A DNA stretch of 64,000 nt from NCBI GenBank assembly GCA_002375985.1, contig DFNH01000001.1:1-64000 (forward strand), given 5' to 3'. Under the pieces are notes generated by a model that saw nothing but the letters and a program-made list of their open reading frames with translations, was not told the origin of the DNA and did not search any database. This DNA comes from Firmicutes bacterium UBA3572 (GTDB lineage: Bacteria > Bacillota > Desulfotomaculia > Desulfotomaculales > Desulforudaceae). Below, in pieces: positions 42,055-50,948 of this stretch; within the stretch, counting starts at the first letter, position 1; every line of letters starts with the position of its first letter. The position numbers were made by a program, and so were the translations under genes.

Positions 42055-43244
42055 GTTCGCTTCACGAGTTCATCCGTGCGGCTTATGAGCAGGCGCCGGC
42101 GATACGGGAGAAATTCTTGTCCGCCGGCCTGCAGCCGAGCGACATCCGAACCGTTTCTGATCTCGGCCGGGTTCCGGTTACCCGCAAAGATGAATTGGCT
42201 AAACGCCAGCGGTCCAACCTGCCGTTTGGCGGTTTTCTGACGCTGCCGGTGGACAGGCTGCAGCGGATTTTTATTTCTCCTGGTCCGATTTATGATCCGC
42301 AGGGTCCGGGAGCCGATTACTGGCGCTGGGGCCAGGCCCTCACCGCTGCCGGTTTTACGCGGGGGGACATCGTGCAGAATACCTTTTCATACCACTTGAC
42401 GCCGGCGGGGATGATGTTTGACGACGCGCTGCGTCATCTGGGGTGCACGGTGATCCCGGCCGGGGTGGGTAATACCGAGCTTCAGGTGCAAATCCTGCGC
42501 GAACTCGGTGTCACCGGCTACGTCGGCGTACCGTCCTTCCTGTATACCCTGCTCCAAAAGTCGCGAGAGCTCGGCTTGTCCCGGCAAGATATCCGGCTAT
42601 GCAAAGCCTGGGTGGCGGCCGAAAAACTCTCGGAAGACTTGCGGGCCTTGCTTGCCCGGGACTTTGGGGTCGAGGTGTACCAGGGTTACGGCACCGCCGA
42701 TCTCGGCTGTGTGGCTTTTGAGTGCCCGGAGCGCCGCGGTTTTCACCTGGCGGACGGGGTGATTGTGGAGATCGTGGATCCGGAAAGCGGGCGGAGTTTG
42801 GCTGCCGGACAGCCCGGCGAGGTGGTGGTCACGGTGCTGGAGCCTTCTTATCCGCTGCTTCGTTTCGGCACCGGCGATCTGGGGGCGTTGACCGACGTGC
42901 CTTGCCCGTGCGGCCGCCCGGGGCCGCGATTGACCGGTATCCTGGGCCGCACCATGGACGGCGTAAAGGTAAAAGGTCTGTTTTTGTATCCCCACCAGAT
43001 CAGTGATTTTCAGGCCCGGTTTCCGGAAATCAAGCACTGCCAGGCAGTTGTTTCGCAGGAGGACTTTCGAGACGTTTTGACTCTGCGTGTCGAGCCGGTT
43101 TTGGGAGTACCGGTGGATGATTTGGCCGCGCGGGTGCAGCGCGAGGCCAAAGAAGTGTTGCGGTTTACCTGCCGGGTCGAGCTGGTACCGCCGGGAACCC
43201 TGGCAAACGAAAAACTCTTGATTGATGCCCGCAACTGGGATTAG
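42051..43244 (+). CDS. Phenylacetate-CoA ligase family protein
   Basis: The roughly 397-residue protein is of the PaaK-type adenylate-forming family: RVPVTRKDELAKRQ, ISPGPIYDPQG, GYGTADLGCVAFECPE and LLRFGTGDLGALTDVPCPCG. It is shorter than canonical PaaK (about 435), with a reduced N-terminus. TTG 42051 overlaps the livF stop (TTGA) and has GAAGAGG nine bases upstream. It likely activates an aryl or related acid delivered by the transporter. Confidence 0.85.
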   Translation: MSSLHEFIRAAYEQAPAIREKFLSAGLQPSDIRTVSDLGRVPVTRKDELAKRQRSNLPFGGFLTLPVDRLQRIFISPGPIYDPQGPGADYWRWGQALTAAGFTRGDIVQNTFSYHLTPAGMMFDDALRHLGCTVIPAGVGNTELQVQILRELGVTGYVGVPSFLYTLLQKSRELGLSRQDIRLCKAWVAAEKLSEDLRALLARDFGVEVYQGYGTADLGCVAFECPERRGFHLADGVIVEIVDPESGRSLAAGQPGEVVVTVLEPSYPLLRFGTGDLGALTDVPCPCGRPGPRLTGILGRTMDGVKVKGLFLYPHQISDFQARFPEIKHCQAVVSQEDFRDVLTLRVEPVLGVPVDDLAARVQREAKEVLRFTCRVELVPPGTLANEKLLIDARNWD

Positions 43245-43270
43245 ATCCATGCGCGCGGGGGGGATAAGGC

Positions 43271-43804
43271 TTGGGCAAGAGAGCTCTGCTGGTGATTGAC
43301 CTGCTCCATGATTTTATGGCTACCGAGGGCGCCCTTTTCTGCGGCGAAGAAGCCCGGAAGATCATCCCCGTGGTGTGTGCCCGCATCGAGGAGTTCGCCG
43401 CTACGGGAGAGCCGATCATCTTTGTGCGGGATGCCCATGCGCCCGATGACCTTGAGTTTCAACGGTTTCCGGTGCACTGTGTGCGTGGAACGCCGGGCGC
43501 CGAATTGATCGGCGAGGTCCGCCGCGCGGCCGCGAACGCGTCCCGGGTGATTCACCTGGAGAAAACCAGATACAGTGCTTTTTACGGCACCAACCTGGAC
43601 GCGGTGCTCCAATCGTTGGCTATCGAAGAGGTGCACGTGGTCGGCGTTTGTACCAATATCTGCGTCCTATATACCGTCGAAGAACTATGCAATCGGGACC
43701 TTCCAACGGTGGTTTACCGGGACGGGGTAGCCAGTTTCGACCCGGAAGCACACGCGTGGGCCCTGCAGCAGATGGAAACGGTTCTGGGCGCCAAGATCGA
43801 ATAG
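43271..43804 (+). CDS. Isochorismatase-fold hydrolase (nicotinamidase-like)
   Basis: The 177-residue protein has ALLVIDLLHDFM (catalytic Asp), a central EKTRYSAFYGT (catalytic Lys) and VVGVCTNICVLYT (catalytic Cys). This completes the Asp-Lys-Cys triad of the cysteine hydrolase family. The bound-metal region (around RDAHAPDD and H of VHCVRG) resembles nicotinamidase. It could deamidate nicotinamide or another amide related to the neighbouring ligases. TTG start. Confidence 0.85.
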   Translation: MGKRALLVIDLLHDFMATEGALFCGEEARKIIPVVCARIEEFAATGEPIIFVRDAHAPDDLEFQRFPVHCVRGTPGAELIGEVRRAAANASRVIHLEKTRYSAFYGTNLDAVLQSLAIEEVHVVGVCTNICVLYTVEELCNRDLPTVVYRDGVASFDPEAHAWALQQMETVLGAKIE

Positions 43805-43826
43805 TTTTAAAGTAGTTTTAAAGAGC

Positions 43827-43845
43827 GGGCCCTTCCGGGCCCTTT
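43827..43845 (+). terminator. Hairpin terminator after the isochorismatase gene
   Basis: GGGCCC (43827-43832), loop TTCC, GGGCCC (43837-43842), then TTTG. It is short but well placed to end the liv operon. Confidence 0.55.
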
Positions 43846-43859
43846 GATAATGACCGGGG

Positions 43860-44738
43860 GTGCATTCCATCATCATTGACTGTCATGTACATCCGGACTT
43901 TTCGATCGACGCCGAACCCCACAGCATCGACGCTTATTGCCGACGGGCCCTGGAGATTGGGTTGGCGGGTATATACTTCACCCCCCACCTGGAAGCAGAC
44001 CCTGAGCGGCGGGACAGAGATGGATTGGTGCGGTTACGCGGGGCACTACACCCGATGGATGACCTGCAATGGCTGGATGAGTACTTCCGTCAGGTCGAAA
44101 GGGCGCGCCGGCTTTACGGAGACCGGCTGCTTATCGGCGTGGGCTTGGAGGTTGGCTACGAGTATGGTTGCGAGGAGTGGTTCGCCGCCGTTTTGGCGGC
44201 CTATCCCTTTGACTACGTTATTGGTTCGGTTCATTGTCTGGAACACATTGCCATTTCCAGCGCCGCCGAGAGCGCACGTTATTTCCAGGGAAGGGCGGCC
44301 CAACAGGTAGCTGCGGACTACTTTGGCAAACTGGCGGCGCTGGTGGATTGTGGCCTCTTCGACTGTGTTGGACATTTGGACCTTTACCGGCGGCACGGAT
44401 GGCGTTACCTGGGCGAGGCGGTATACAACCTGCACGCGGGCTGGTTGGAACCGATTCTCCTCCGGATGGCGGCCAAAGGGATGGGACTGGAAATCAACTC
44501 TTCCAGCATCCGCCTGGGCCACGCGGAGTGTTTACCGGGACTTGACCTCACGCGCCTGGCCCGGGACTGCGGGGTTAGGGTTTTTACCGTGGGGTCCGAT
44601 GCTCACTGCTTGTCCGATTTGGCGGTGGGACTGAACAGAGCGCAAGCGCAATTGGCTAAACTGAAGCTTGGGGTAGCTACTTTTCAACGCCGGGAGGCTA
44701 TCACGTTGGACAAACCCCAAAGGTGCCGCTTACAATAA
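43860..44738 (+). CDS. PHP-domain phosphatase (histidinol-phosphatase-like)
   Basis: The 292-residue PHP protein has IDCHVHPDFSIDA (metal ligands), YFTPHLEADPERR, DYVIGSVHCLEH, CVGHLDLYRRHG and FTVGSDAHCLSDL. These are the full set of PHP metal-binding motifs, as in HisK histidinol phosphatases. Substrate is not settled, since no histidine genes are adjacent. GTG start behind CGGGGG. Confidence 0.85.
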   Translation: MHSIIIDCHVHPDFSIDAEPHSIDAYCRRALEIGLAGIYFTPHLEADPERRDRDGLVRLRGALHPMDDLQWLDEYFRQVERARRLYGDRLLIGVGLEVGYEYGCEEWFAAVLAAYPFDYVIGSVHCLEHIAISSAAESARYFQGRAAQQVAADYFGKLAALVDCGLFDCVGHLDLYRRHGWRYLGEAVYNLHAGWLEPILLRMAAKGMGLEINSSSIRLGHAECLPGLDLTRLARDCGVRVFTVGSDAHCLSDLAVGLNRAQAQLAKLKLGVATFQRREAITLDKPQRCRLQ

Positions 44739-44757
44739 GGCCAGGAGGTCGACGTGT

Positions 44758-45552
44758 ATGGTGGAACGCAATGGACAGGCGGTGAAGCAGTACCGGGAAG
44801 GAAACATCACGGCGGCCTTTGGCACCGACCTGTTTATTCACGGCGTTACCTTCATCCCCAGCCTCTTACTGAAATGGTACACCCACATGGGCCTGACCGA
44901 GTCGGAAATGATGCTCATTATTCATCTTTTGCGCTTACGCGTAGAGGAAGGAGAACTGTATCCTGCGCCGGAAAGACTCGGGGCCTTGTTGTCCGGCGGA
45001 TGTTCCCAGGCCGAACGTGATCTGGCTAGCCTCAGACAGAAGGGGATCATCGCCGTGACGCAGTATTTTCACGAAGGAAACAAGACCGTTACCGAAGGTT
45101 ATGACTTTGAGCCGCTGTTTGAGAAACTGTCGGAGGTCTGGGCACGCGGCAAAGTGCACGAGATCGAGAAAACACAGGCCATCCTTGACGGCACACACGC
45201 TGGAGGGCTGGAGGATCAAGAACTGGGACGGCTGTACGAGGAATTCGCCGGGGAGTTTGGTCGGTTGCTTTCGCCGATTGAGGCCGAGCAGGTGTCGCGG
45301 TGGTACACCAATTTGGGGCCCACCCTCGTTCGGGAAGCTTTGCGCCGGGCCGTTTTGATCGGCAAACACAACTTCAAATATATCGACAGTATTCTGTTCG
45401 AGTGGCACAAGAACAACCTGCGCACCATTCAACAGGTGCAGGAGTACGAACGTAGATTTCAAGAGCGGCGTCGCAGACCGCGGAAAGCGGGAGACACCCA
45501 ACGCAATCGGGAAAAGGAAAAGGCCCTGATCAAAGAGTTGTACATCAGTTAG
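44758..45552 (+). CDS. DnaD-like replication initiation protein
   Basis: The 264-residue protein has a winged-helix N-terminus (FIHGVTFIPSLLLKWYTHMG, then TESEMMLIIHLL). A DnaD_2 C-terminal domain follows, with LYEEFAGEFGRLLSPIEAEQ and YIDSILFEWHKNNLRTI. It helps load the replicative helicase in Firmicutes. AGGAGG precedes the ATG. The adjacent DnaI/DnaC-like ATPase fits the same job. Confidence 0.88.
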   Translation: MVERNGQAVKQYREGNITAAFGTDLFIHGVTFIPSLLLKWYTHMGLTESEMMLIIHLLRLRVEEGELYPAPERLGALLSGGCSQAERDLASLRQKGIIAVTQYFHEGNKTVTEGYDFEPLFEKLSEVWARGKVHEIEKTQAILDGTHAGGLEDQELGRLYEEFAGEFGRLLSPIEAEQVSRWYTNLGPTLVREALRRAVLIGKHNFKYIDSILFEWHKNNLRTIQQVQEYERRFQERRRRPRKAGDTQRNREKEKALIKELYIS

Positions 45553-45582
45553 ATTCCGTCGAAACAGTAACCTTAAGGGAGC

Positions 45583-45767
45583 GGTGTGCTGTACGGGGGC
45601 ATTATCTCCAGTCACTGTGTCCGCGCCAAGGAATGAACTTGCTCGCCTCGGGCGGCAAAACTCGCCCGCTCTCGCGGGCAAAAGACACGTCGCCGCTATT
45701 CCTCGGGCGGCTTACGTTCTTTGAACAAGCTCCTAATGTGATCTCCGATAATGCCCCGGCGCACACC
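45583..45767. repeat. MITE-like element with terminal inverted repeats
   Basis: Left end 45583-45615 and right end 45738-45767 are inverted copies sharing GGTGTGC, GGGGCATTATC and TCAC, with small gaps. The roughly 185-bp interior is non-coding and has a GCCCGC-TCTC-GCGGGC hairpin (45664-45679). The right end recurs near 63300. It fits a miniature inverted-repeat transposable element or IS remnant inserted between dnaD-like and dnaI-like genes. No target duplication was identified. Confidence 0.55.
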
Positions 45768-45804
45768 AGGTGAACGTTTGAATCTAGTTAAGGAGCCTGA
45801 TAAC

Positions 45805-46533
45805 GTGCCGGTCTGTCCAGTATGCGAGGATCGCGGCATCTATATGGTGGGCGAGGCGGCGGTGCCCTGTCGCTGCATGCGTGAAAAGGCGCTGTTCAAC
45901 CGGCTGAAAGCGGCCCATCTTACCGGCATGATGCGGCAGCATACCTTTGAACGGTTTAATCTTGAATATTATTCTCGGCAGCTGGCGGAAGACGGCCGGT
46001 CATACCGGGAAATCGCGCGGCTGACCCTGGAGGCGGCCAAGGAGTTTGTGGCGCGGGTGCTGGCGGGCCAGCAGACCGACGGACTCTTGCTGACAGGTCC
46101 GGTCGGAACCGGGAAAACTTACGTCGCCTGCTGTATTGCCAACCGCCTGCTGGATGAGGGGGTCGAGGTGTTATTTCTGGTGGTGCCGGACTTTCTTGAC
46201 CGCATCCGGGCCACTTACGACTTGCCCAACCCGGAGTTTACCGAGGTTGACCTAACCGATGCCGCCAAGTCGGCGCCGGTGTTGATTCTGGACGATCTCG
46301 GCGCGCACCATTATACCGCCTGGGCCCGTCAGAAGATTTACTCGCTGATTAACCACCGTCTAAATCACCAGCTGCCCGTGGTGGTTACCACCAATATCAG
46401 TCTGGAGAGCCTGGCTGAGCACCTGGGGGAACGCACCTCCTCGCGGCTTTTCCAAATATGCCGGCCTTGCCGCCTCTTGACTGATGTGGATATCCGGATT
46501 GCCAGACGCCTGGGCCGGGTGGGGGCCGGCTAA
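45805..46533 (+). CDS. DnaC/DnaI-like helicase loader ATPase
   Basis: The roughly 242-residue AAA+ protein has an N-terminal zinc motif (CPVCEDRGIYM, then CRC), Walker A GPVGTGKTYVACCIANRLL, Walker B PVLILDDLGAHHYT and a sensor ITTNISLESL-like stretch (VVTTNISLESLAEHLGERTS). GTG at 45805 is nine bases after AAGGAG. The open frame reaches back to 45751, but that part lies in the MITE-like element. With DnaD it would load the replicative helicase. Confidence 0.87.
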   Translation: MPVCPVCEDRGIYMVGEAAVPCRCMREKALFNRLKAAHLTGMMRQHTFERFNLEYYSRQLAEDGRSYREIARLTLEAAKEFVARVLAGQQTDGLLLTGPVGTGKTYVACCIANRLLDEGVEVLFLVVPDFLDRIRATYDLPNPEFTEVDLTDAAKSAPVLILDDLGAHHYTAWARQKIYSLINHRLNHQLPVVVTTNISLESLAEHLGERTSSRLFQICRPCRLLTDVDIRIARRLGRVGAG

Positions 46534-46750
46534 CCTGGCTGGAGAATTCGGAATCCAGAAGCAGAATGGCGACCAGCGACCAGAATCAGAATGATCCGGT
46601 AACCAATTGCCGTTACCCACTTTGGCCGCGGAACAAATGTCCCCAAAAACCGTTGCACACGCCGGACAGTGTTTCCGGTTATTTTTGCCCTTATGATGGT
46701 TATAATTAACTGCGCAACATATAAATGGTTGCATAGGGTGATCACGCGCC

Positions 46751-47404
46751 ATGCAGAATACGTTTGCGAAAGGAGGAGGATGTCCAGTAATATCCTTGCG
46801 AATCTTAATCTGGCTTTTGGTGTTAGCGCTGAGTGTTGGCCCCGCTACGCCCGCGGCGGCGCACGTCTACTATACGGTAAAAAGCGGGGATACGCTCTAC
46901 GACATTGCCAAGCAGTTCAGGATTTCGGTCGGGGGAATCAGTGCTGCCAACCGCCTGCGTGGTGACCTGATTGTGCCCAACCAGGTCCTGGTGATCCCGG
47001 AACACGTGCTCAAGTATTCCCGGGGGGATATCTGTGAGGATGAGCTCATGCTCTTGGCCCGGATTATCCACGCCGAAGCCCGTGGAGAGTGCTTTACCGG
47101 GCAGGTGGCCGTGGGTGCCGTGATCCTGAACCGTTTGGCCAGTCCCGATTTTCCGTCCGACATACGGGAGGTGATTTTTCAGCGCACCGGCGACGTATTT
47201 CAGTTTTCGCCGGTGGGTGACGGATCCATACGGCTTTCGCCCGATGAGCGGGCATTGAAAGCCGCCAGGCAGGCACTGCGCGGTGATGACCCTACCCAGG
47301 GGGCGCTGTATTTCTACAATCCGGAAACGGCGGATGATCAATGGATCCGCACCTTGCCCGTAATGACCAGAATCGGAAACCACGTTTTTGCCACGCAAAT
47401 ATAG
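46751..47404 (+). CDS. LysM domain spore cortex/cell-wall hydrolase (SleB-like)
   Basis: The 217-residue secreted protein has a signal-like helix (LRILIWLLVLALSVGPA), a LysM domain (YTVKSGDTLYDIAKQF, with VPNQVLVIPE) and a hydrolase_2 domain (LLARIIHAEARGE, VGAVILNRL, GALYFYNPE), as in SleB/CwlJ. It would cut cortex peptidoglycan during germination or remodel the wall. ATG 46751 is seven bases after AGGGTGATC. A TATAAT box lies at 46701-46706. A TTG at 46796 is a possible shorter start. Confidence 0.88.
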   Translation: MQNTFAKGGGCPVISLRILIWLLVLALSVGPATPAAAHVYYTVKSGDTLYDIAKQFRISVGGISAANRLRGDLIVPNQVLVIPEHVLKYSRGDICEDELMLLARIIHAEARGECFTGQVAVGAVILNRLASPDFPSDIREVIFQRTGDVFQFSPVGDGSIRLSPDERALKAARQALRGDDPTQGALYFYNPETADDQWIRTLPVMTRIGNHVFATQI

Positions 47405-47539
47405 GCGTTACGAACGCCCATTTTTTTTGGGAAAAAAGGACTGGTGCTGCCGGCGGCGAATGTGCTATTAAGGGCCGTATCAGTGCAGGATACTGAATTG
47501 TAGTTATATGAAGATAGATTGCGCAGGCAGGTGACCAGT

Positions 47540-49642
47540 TTGCAAGCATTAACCTCCCTTTTTCGCCCAGCCTCGGTGGCTATCATCGGTGCGTCCGGCA
47601 AGCCGGGCAAAATAGGGAACATTATCTTGAAGAACGTCGTCGCGAGCGGCTATCCCGGCCGCGTTTTTCCCATCAATCCGAAAGAAACCGAGATTGAAGG
47701 GCTGCCGGCCTATCCGTCGGTTACCCGGGTGCCCGAAGCGGTCGAGGTCGCGGTGATTGCCGTTCCGGCACCGCGAGTTTTGCCCGTGGTGGCCGAGTGC
47801 GGTGCAGTCGGGGTCAAACACCTGATTGTGATCAGCGCCGGTTTCAAAGAAACGGGCGCGGAGGGGAACGCGCTGGAGAAGGAACTGGTGTCCACGGCCC
47901 GGCGTTACGGTATGCGGGTGGTCGGACCGAACTGCGTAGGGATCATGGATACCCATACCCCGCTTAACGCTTCCTTTGCCGCGGGTTTTCCGAATAAAGG
48001 CGAAATCGCCTTCATCTCGCAGAGCGGCGCCATGCTCGTAGCGATTTTGGACTGGAGCCTGTTAAGCGGTCTTGGATTCAGTAAGTTTATTAGTTTGGGG
48101 AACAAGGCCGACCTGAATGAGTCTGATTTCATTGAAGCGGCCGCCGATGATCCGGAAACAAAGGTCATCTTAGGCTATATTGAAGACGTGTCGGACGGCG
48201 TGCGCTTTCTGGAGGTAGCCACGCGGGCCAGCCGGAACAAACCGATCGTAGTGTTGAAGTCGGGTGTCAGTCAAGCCGGCGCCCAGGCCGCCTCGTCCCA
48301 TACCGGGGCGCTGGCGGGAAGTGACCTGGCTTACGAGGTGGCCTTCCGGCACGCCGGCGTGATCCGGGTGGAGAGCATGGCGGAACTGTTCGACCTGGCC
48401 CTGGCTTTTGCCAAACAGCCCATTCCAAAGGGGAACCGCCTGGCCATCGTGACCAATTCGGGCGGTCCGGGGATTGTGGCTACCGACGCGGCGGAAGAAA
48501 AGGGGCTGGCCATTGCCAGATTCGGCAAAAAGACCCTGGATGCCCTGCGGGCGGCGTTACCGCGGGAAGCGAACATTTACAACCCGGTGGACGTTCTGGG
48601 AGACGCCCGGGCCGACCGTTTCCGCTTTGCGCTGACCAAGGTACTGGAGGACGAAAACGTGGACGCGGCGGTGGTATTGGTCTGTCCCACGGCCACGGTC
48701 GAACCGCGGGATACGGCTAAAACCATTGTCGAGGTGTCCCGGAGCTTTCCGGAGAAGCCCGTTTTCGGCGTGTACATGGGGGGCGAGATTTTGGAGACGG
48801 GAGCGCACCTCCTGACCGAGGCCGGGATACCGTGTTATACTTTTCCAGAGGTAGCTGTGAATGCCATGCGTGCCCTGGCCTATTACGGGGAAATGATCGG
48901 TGCCCGGACAGATGAACCGCTGCCGGAGTATCAGGATCTAGACCCGGAGCGGGTGCGCGCCGTGTTCGCGGCGGTGCGGGACGATAACCGCCTGGTGTTG
49001 CTGGGCAGCGAAGGAGCGGCGGTGTTGGAAGCCTACGGTATACCGGTGGCTCCGACCAAACTGGCCACCAGGGCGGAGGAGGCCGTGGCCATCGCCGAGG
49101 AGCTGGGGTACCCGGTTGTGCTGAAGGTGGCTTCCCCGAAAATCGTCCACAAAACGGACATCGGGGGCGTGCGGATGGGCCTGGAAACGCCGGGCGAAGT
49201 GATGGCCAGCTTCTGGGCGGTGATGAGTAACGTGCAGCGTGCGTTGCCGCACGTCATTCCGCACGGCATTGACGTCCAGCGCCAGGCACCCCGGGGCACC
49301 GAGGTGATTATCGGGGTGACCAGGGATGTGCATTTTGGCCATCTGATCGCTTTCGGTCTGGGTGGCATTTACGTGAACCTGTTGAAAGATGTGTCTTTTC
49401 GCCTGGCGCACGGGCTGTCCTTGCGGGAAATCGAAAAGATGATCAGTGAAACCAAGGCCTTTACCCTGTTGCGCGGTTACCGTGGACAAAAACCCGCGGA
49501 TGTCGGCGCCCTGGTGAACATTATTGCGCGGGTGACCCGGTTGGTAACTGACTTTCCGGAAATCGCGGAAATGGATATTAATCCGGTATTTGCTTATAAT
49601 GCGGGGGCCCTGGCCCTGGACGTGAAGATAACCATTTCGTGA
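47540..49642 (+). CDS. Acetate/acyl-CoA ligase (NDP-forming), single-chain
   Basis: The roughly 700-residue enzyme joins an alpha part (SVAIIGASGKPGKIGNIILK, phosphohistidine region NCVGIMDTHTPLN, FISQSGAMLV) with a C-terminal ATP-grasp beta part (EELGYPVVLKVASPKIVHKT). This is the ADP-forming acyl-CoA synthetase layout, making ATP from acyl-CoA. TTG 47540 is five bases after AGGTGA; the frame is open from 47519. It is followed by a DRTGG/AAA protein that overlaps its stop. Confidence 0.9.
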   Translation: MQALTSLFRPASVAIIGASGKPGKIGNIILKNVVASGYPGRVFPINPKETEIEGLPAYPSVTRVPEAVEVAVIAVPAPRVLPVVAECGAVGVKHLIVISAGFKETGAEGNALEKELVSTARRYGMRVVGPNCVGIMDTHTPLNASFAAGFPNKGEIAFISQSGAMLVAILDWSLLSGLGFSKFISLGNKADLNESDFIEAAADDPETKVILGYIEDVSDGVRFLEVATRASRNKPIVVLKSGVSQAGAQAASSHTGALAGSDLAYEVAFRHAGVIRVESMAELFDLALAFAKQPIPKGNRLAIVTNSGGPGIVATDAAEEKGLAIARFGKKTLDALRAALPREANIYNPVDVLGDARADRFRFALTKVLEDENVDAAVVLVCPTATVEPRDTAKTIVEVSRSFPEKPVFGVYMGGEILETGAHLLTEAGIPCYTFPEVAVNAMRALAYYGEMIGARTDEPLPEYQDLDPERVRAVFAAVRDDNRLVLLGSEGAAVLEAYGIPVAPTKLATRAEEAVAIAEELGYPVVLKVASPKIVHKTDIGGVRMGLETPGEVMASFWAVMSNVQRALPHVIPHGIDVQRQAPRGTEVIIGVTRDVHFGHLIAFGLGGIYVNLLKDVSFRLAHGLSLREIEKMISETKAFTLLRGYRGQKPADVGALVNIIARVTRLVTDFPEIAEMDINPVFAYNAGALALDVKITIS

Positions 49643-49653
49643 GGTGGCGAGCG

Positions 49654-50709
49654 GTGAAAAGCATTTACTTAATCGGTACTCCCGACAGCGGAAAGACGGC
49701 GGTGGCGCTCGGACTGGCGCTGAAGCTGCGCCAGGAGGGTTTTAATCCCGGTTATTTCAAGCCGGTGGGGAGCACCGCCGGGGTGCTCGATCAGCGGGAT
49801 GAAGATGGTGTATTGATGAAGACGGTCCTGGAAATGACGGATGACCTGGATACCATTGTCCCGTTAACTGCAGGGAGCTTTTATGTGTCCGGTCAGCGGG
49901 ATCCGAAAAAATGTCGTGACCGGGTGCTTGCCTCCTACCAGCAGATCGCCGGCAGGTTTGATCCCGTGATTGTCGACGGACCCAGTTTTCCGTGGGTGAT
50001 GGCCAGCTTCGGGTTGGACGCTTTCAGCATTGCCAGGGACATCGGGGCCGGCATCCTGTGCACTATGCGGACGAAGAGCGACTTTGATTTTGACGCGGCG
50101 TTGTTTTTCAACCATTACGCGCTCTCCAAGGGTTTACCTCTGGTGGGTAACATTTTCAACAACATTCCCCGGCCGATGCTGGCCAAGGCACAGGGGGTTT
50201 ATGCCCAACTGCTGGAGAGCTTTGGCTACCGGTTGCTAGGGGTTATTCCCAGCCGGCCGGAGATTCATGCCCCCACCGTGGCCGAATATTACGACGTGCT
50301 TGGAGGCGAGATTCTAACCGGAGAAGACAAACTTGACCTTTTGGTGGAAGACGTCCTAATCGGGGCGATGACGATCGAAAGCGCATTGGGCACCTTGCGG
50401 CGCGCTTTGAATAAGGCGGTGATTATTGGTGGTGACCGCTCCGACTATGCCCTGGCGGCGTTGGAAACCAGCACGTCGGTGCTGATCCTGACCGGGGGGC
50501 TCTACCCGCACATCAACGTGATTACTAGGGCCAAGGAAAAAGGGGTGCCGGTGATCCTGGTGCATTACGATACCGTGACCACCATTGAACAAATCTCCAA
50601 GGTGGCCCGCCGTATCCGTCCCGGGGACCAGAAAGCGATCGCCCTGGCTCTGGAGAATGTGGAACGTTACTGTGATTGGCCGGCGATCCTGGAGAGCTTG
50701 AAGACCTGA
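49654..50709 (+). CDS. AAA_26-DRTGG protein (Pta N-terminal-like, no catalytic domain)
   Basis: The 351-residue protein has a dethiobiotin-synthetase-like P-loop (YLIGTPDSGKTAVALGLALK) and a C-terminal DRTGG domain, like the regulatory N-terminus of long phosphotransacetylases. The Pta catalytic domain itself is missing. GTG 49654 is six bases after GAGGTGG. It is coupled to the acyl-CoA synthetase gene and likely senses a nucleotide or metabolite for that enzyme. This pairing is seen in other anaerobes; function is inferred. Confidence 0.78.
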   Translation: MKSIYLIGTPDSGKTAVALGLALKLRQEGFNPGYFKPVGSTAGVLDQRDEDGVLMKTVLEMTDDLDTIVPLTAGSFYVSGQRDPKKCRDRVLASYQQIAGRFDPVIVDGPSFPWVMASFGLDAFSIARDIGAGILCTMRTKSDFDFDAALFFNHYALSKGLPLVGNIFNNIPRPMLAKAQGVYAQLLESFGYRLLGVIPSRPEIHAPTVAEYYDVLGGEILTGEDKLDLLVEDVLIGAMTIESALGTLRRALNKAVIIGGDRSDYALAALETSTSVLILTGGLYPHINVITRAKEKGVPVILVHYDTVTTIEQISKVARRIRPGDQKAIALALENVERYCDWPAILESLKT

Positions 50710-50736
50710 CCACGCATTTCACAACAGATGTACAAC

Positions 50737-50769
50737 AATCCCGCCCTCGAAAATGGGTGGGATTTTTTG
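50737..50769 (+). terminator. Rho-independent terminator
   Basis: AATCCCGCCC (50737-50746) pairs with GGGTGGGATT (50755-50764) with one wobble or mismatch, followed by TTTTG. It ends the acyl-CoA synthetase operon just before spoIVA. Confidence 0.75.
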
Positions 50770-50781
50770 TTTGACCTTCCG

Positions 50782-50809
50782 GTATATTGGGAACTCCCGT
50801 TCATATATA
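50782..50809 (+). promoter_or_regulatory. Sigma-E-type promoter of spoIVA
   Basis: GTATATT (50782-50788) and CATATATA (50802-50809) are 13 bases apart. This is close to the sigma-E consensus known from Bacillus (GKATATT and CATACAHT), and spoIVA is a known mother-cell sigma-E gene. Confidence 0.65.
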
Positions 50810-50948
50810 TATAGTGTTAAGTCTGGCTATGGAAAATATTTCTTCCCATGCGGATTGTCCCGGGGGGGATGCGTTAGGCTTTCGATAAACCATGCTTTTG
50901 GCGGGGACCCGGAGTGCCTTGAAAATAATAAGGAGGGAAGGCAGGTTG

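Noticed and set aside
45805..46533. IstB-type helper ATPase of an IS21 element
   Set aside because: DnaC-like ATPases and IstB are related, and a repeat lies just upstream. However, the gene has the zinc N-terminus of DnaI, follows a dnaD-like gene and has no istA partner.
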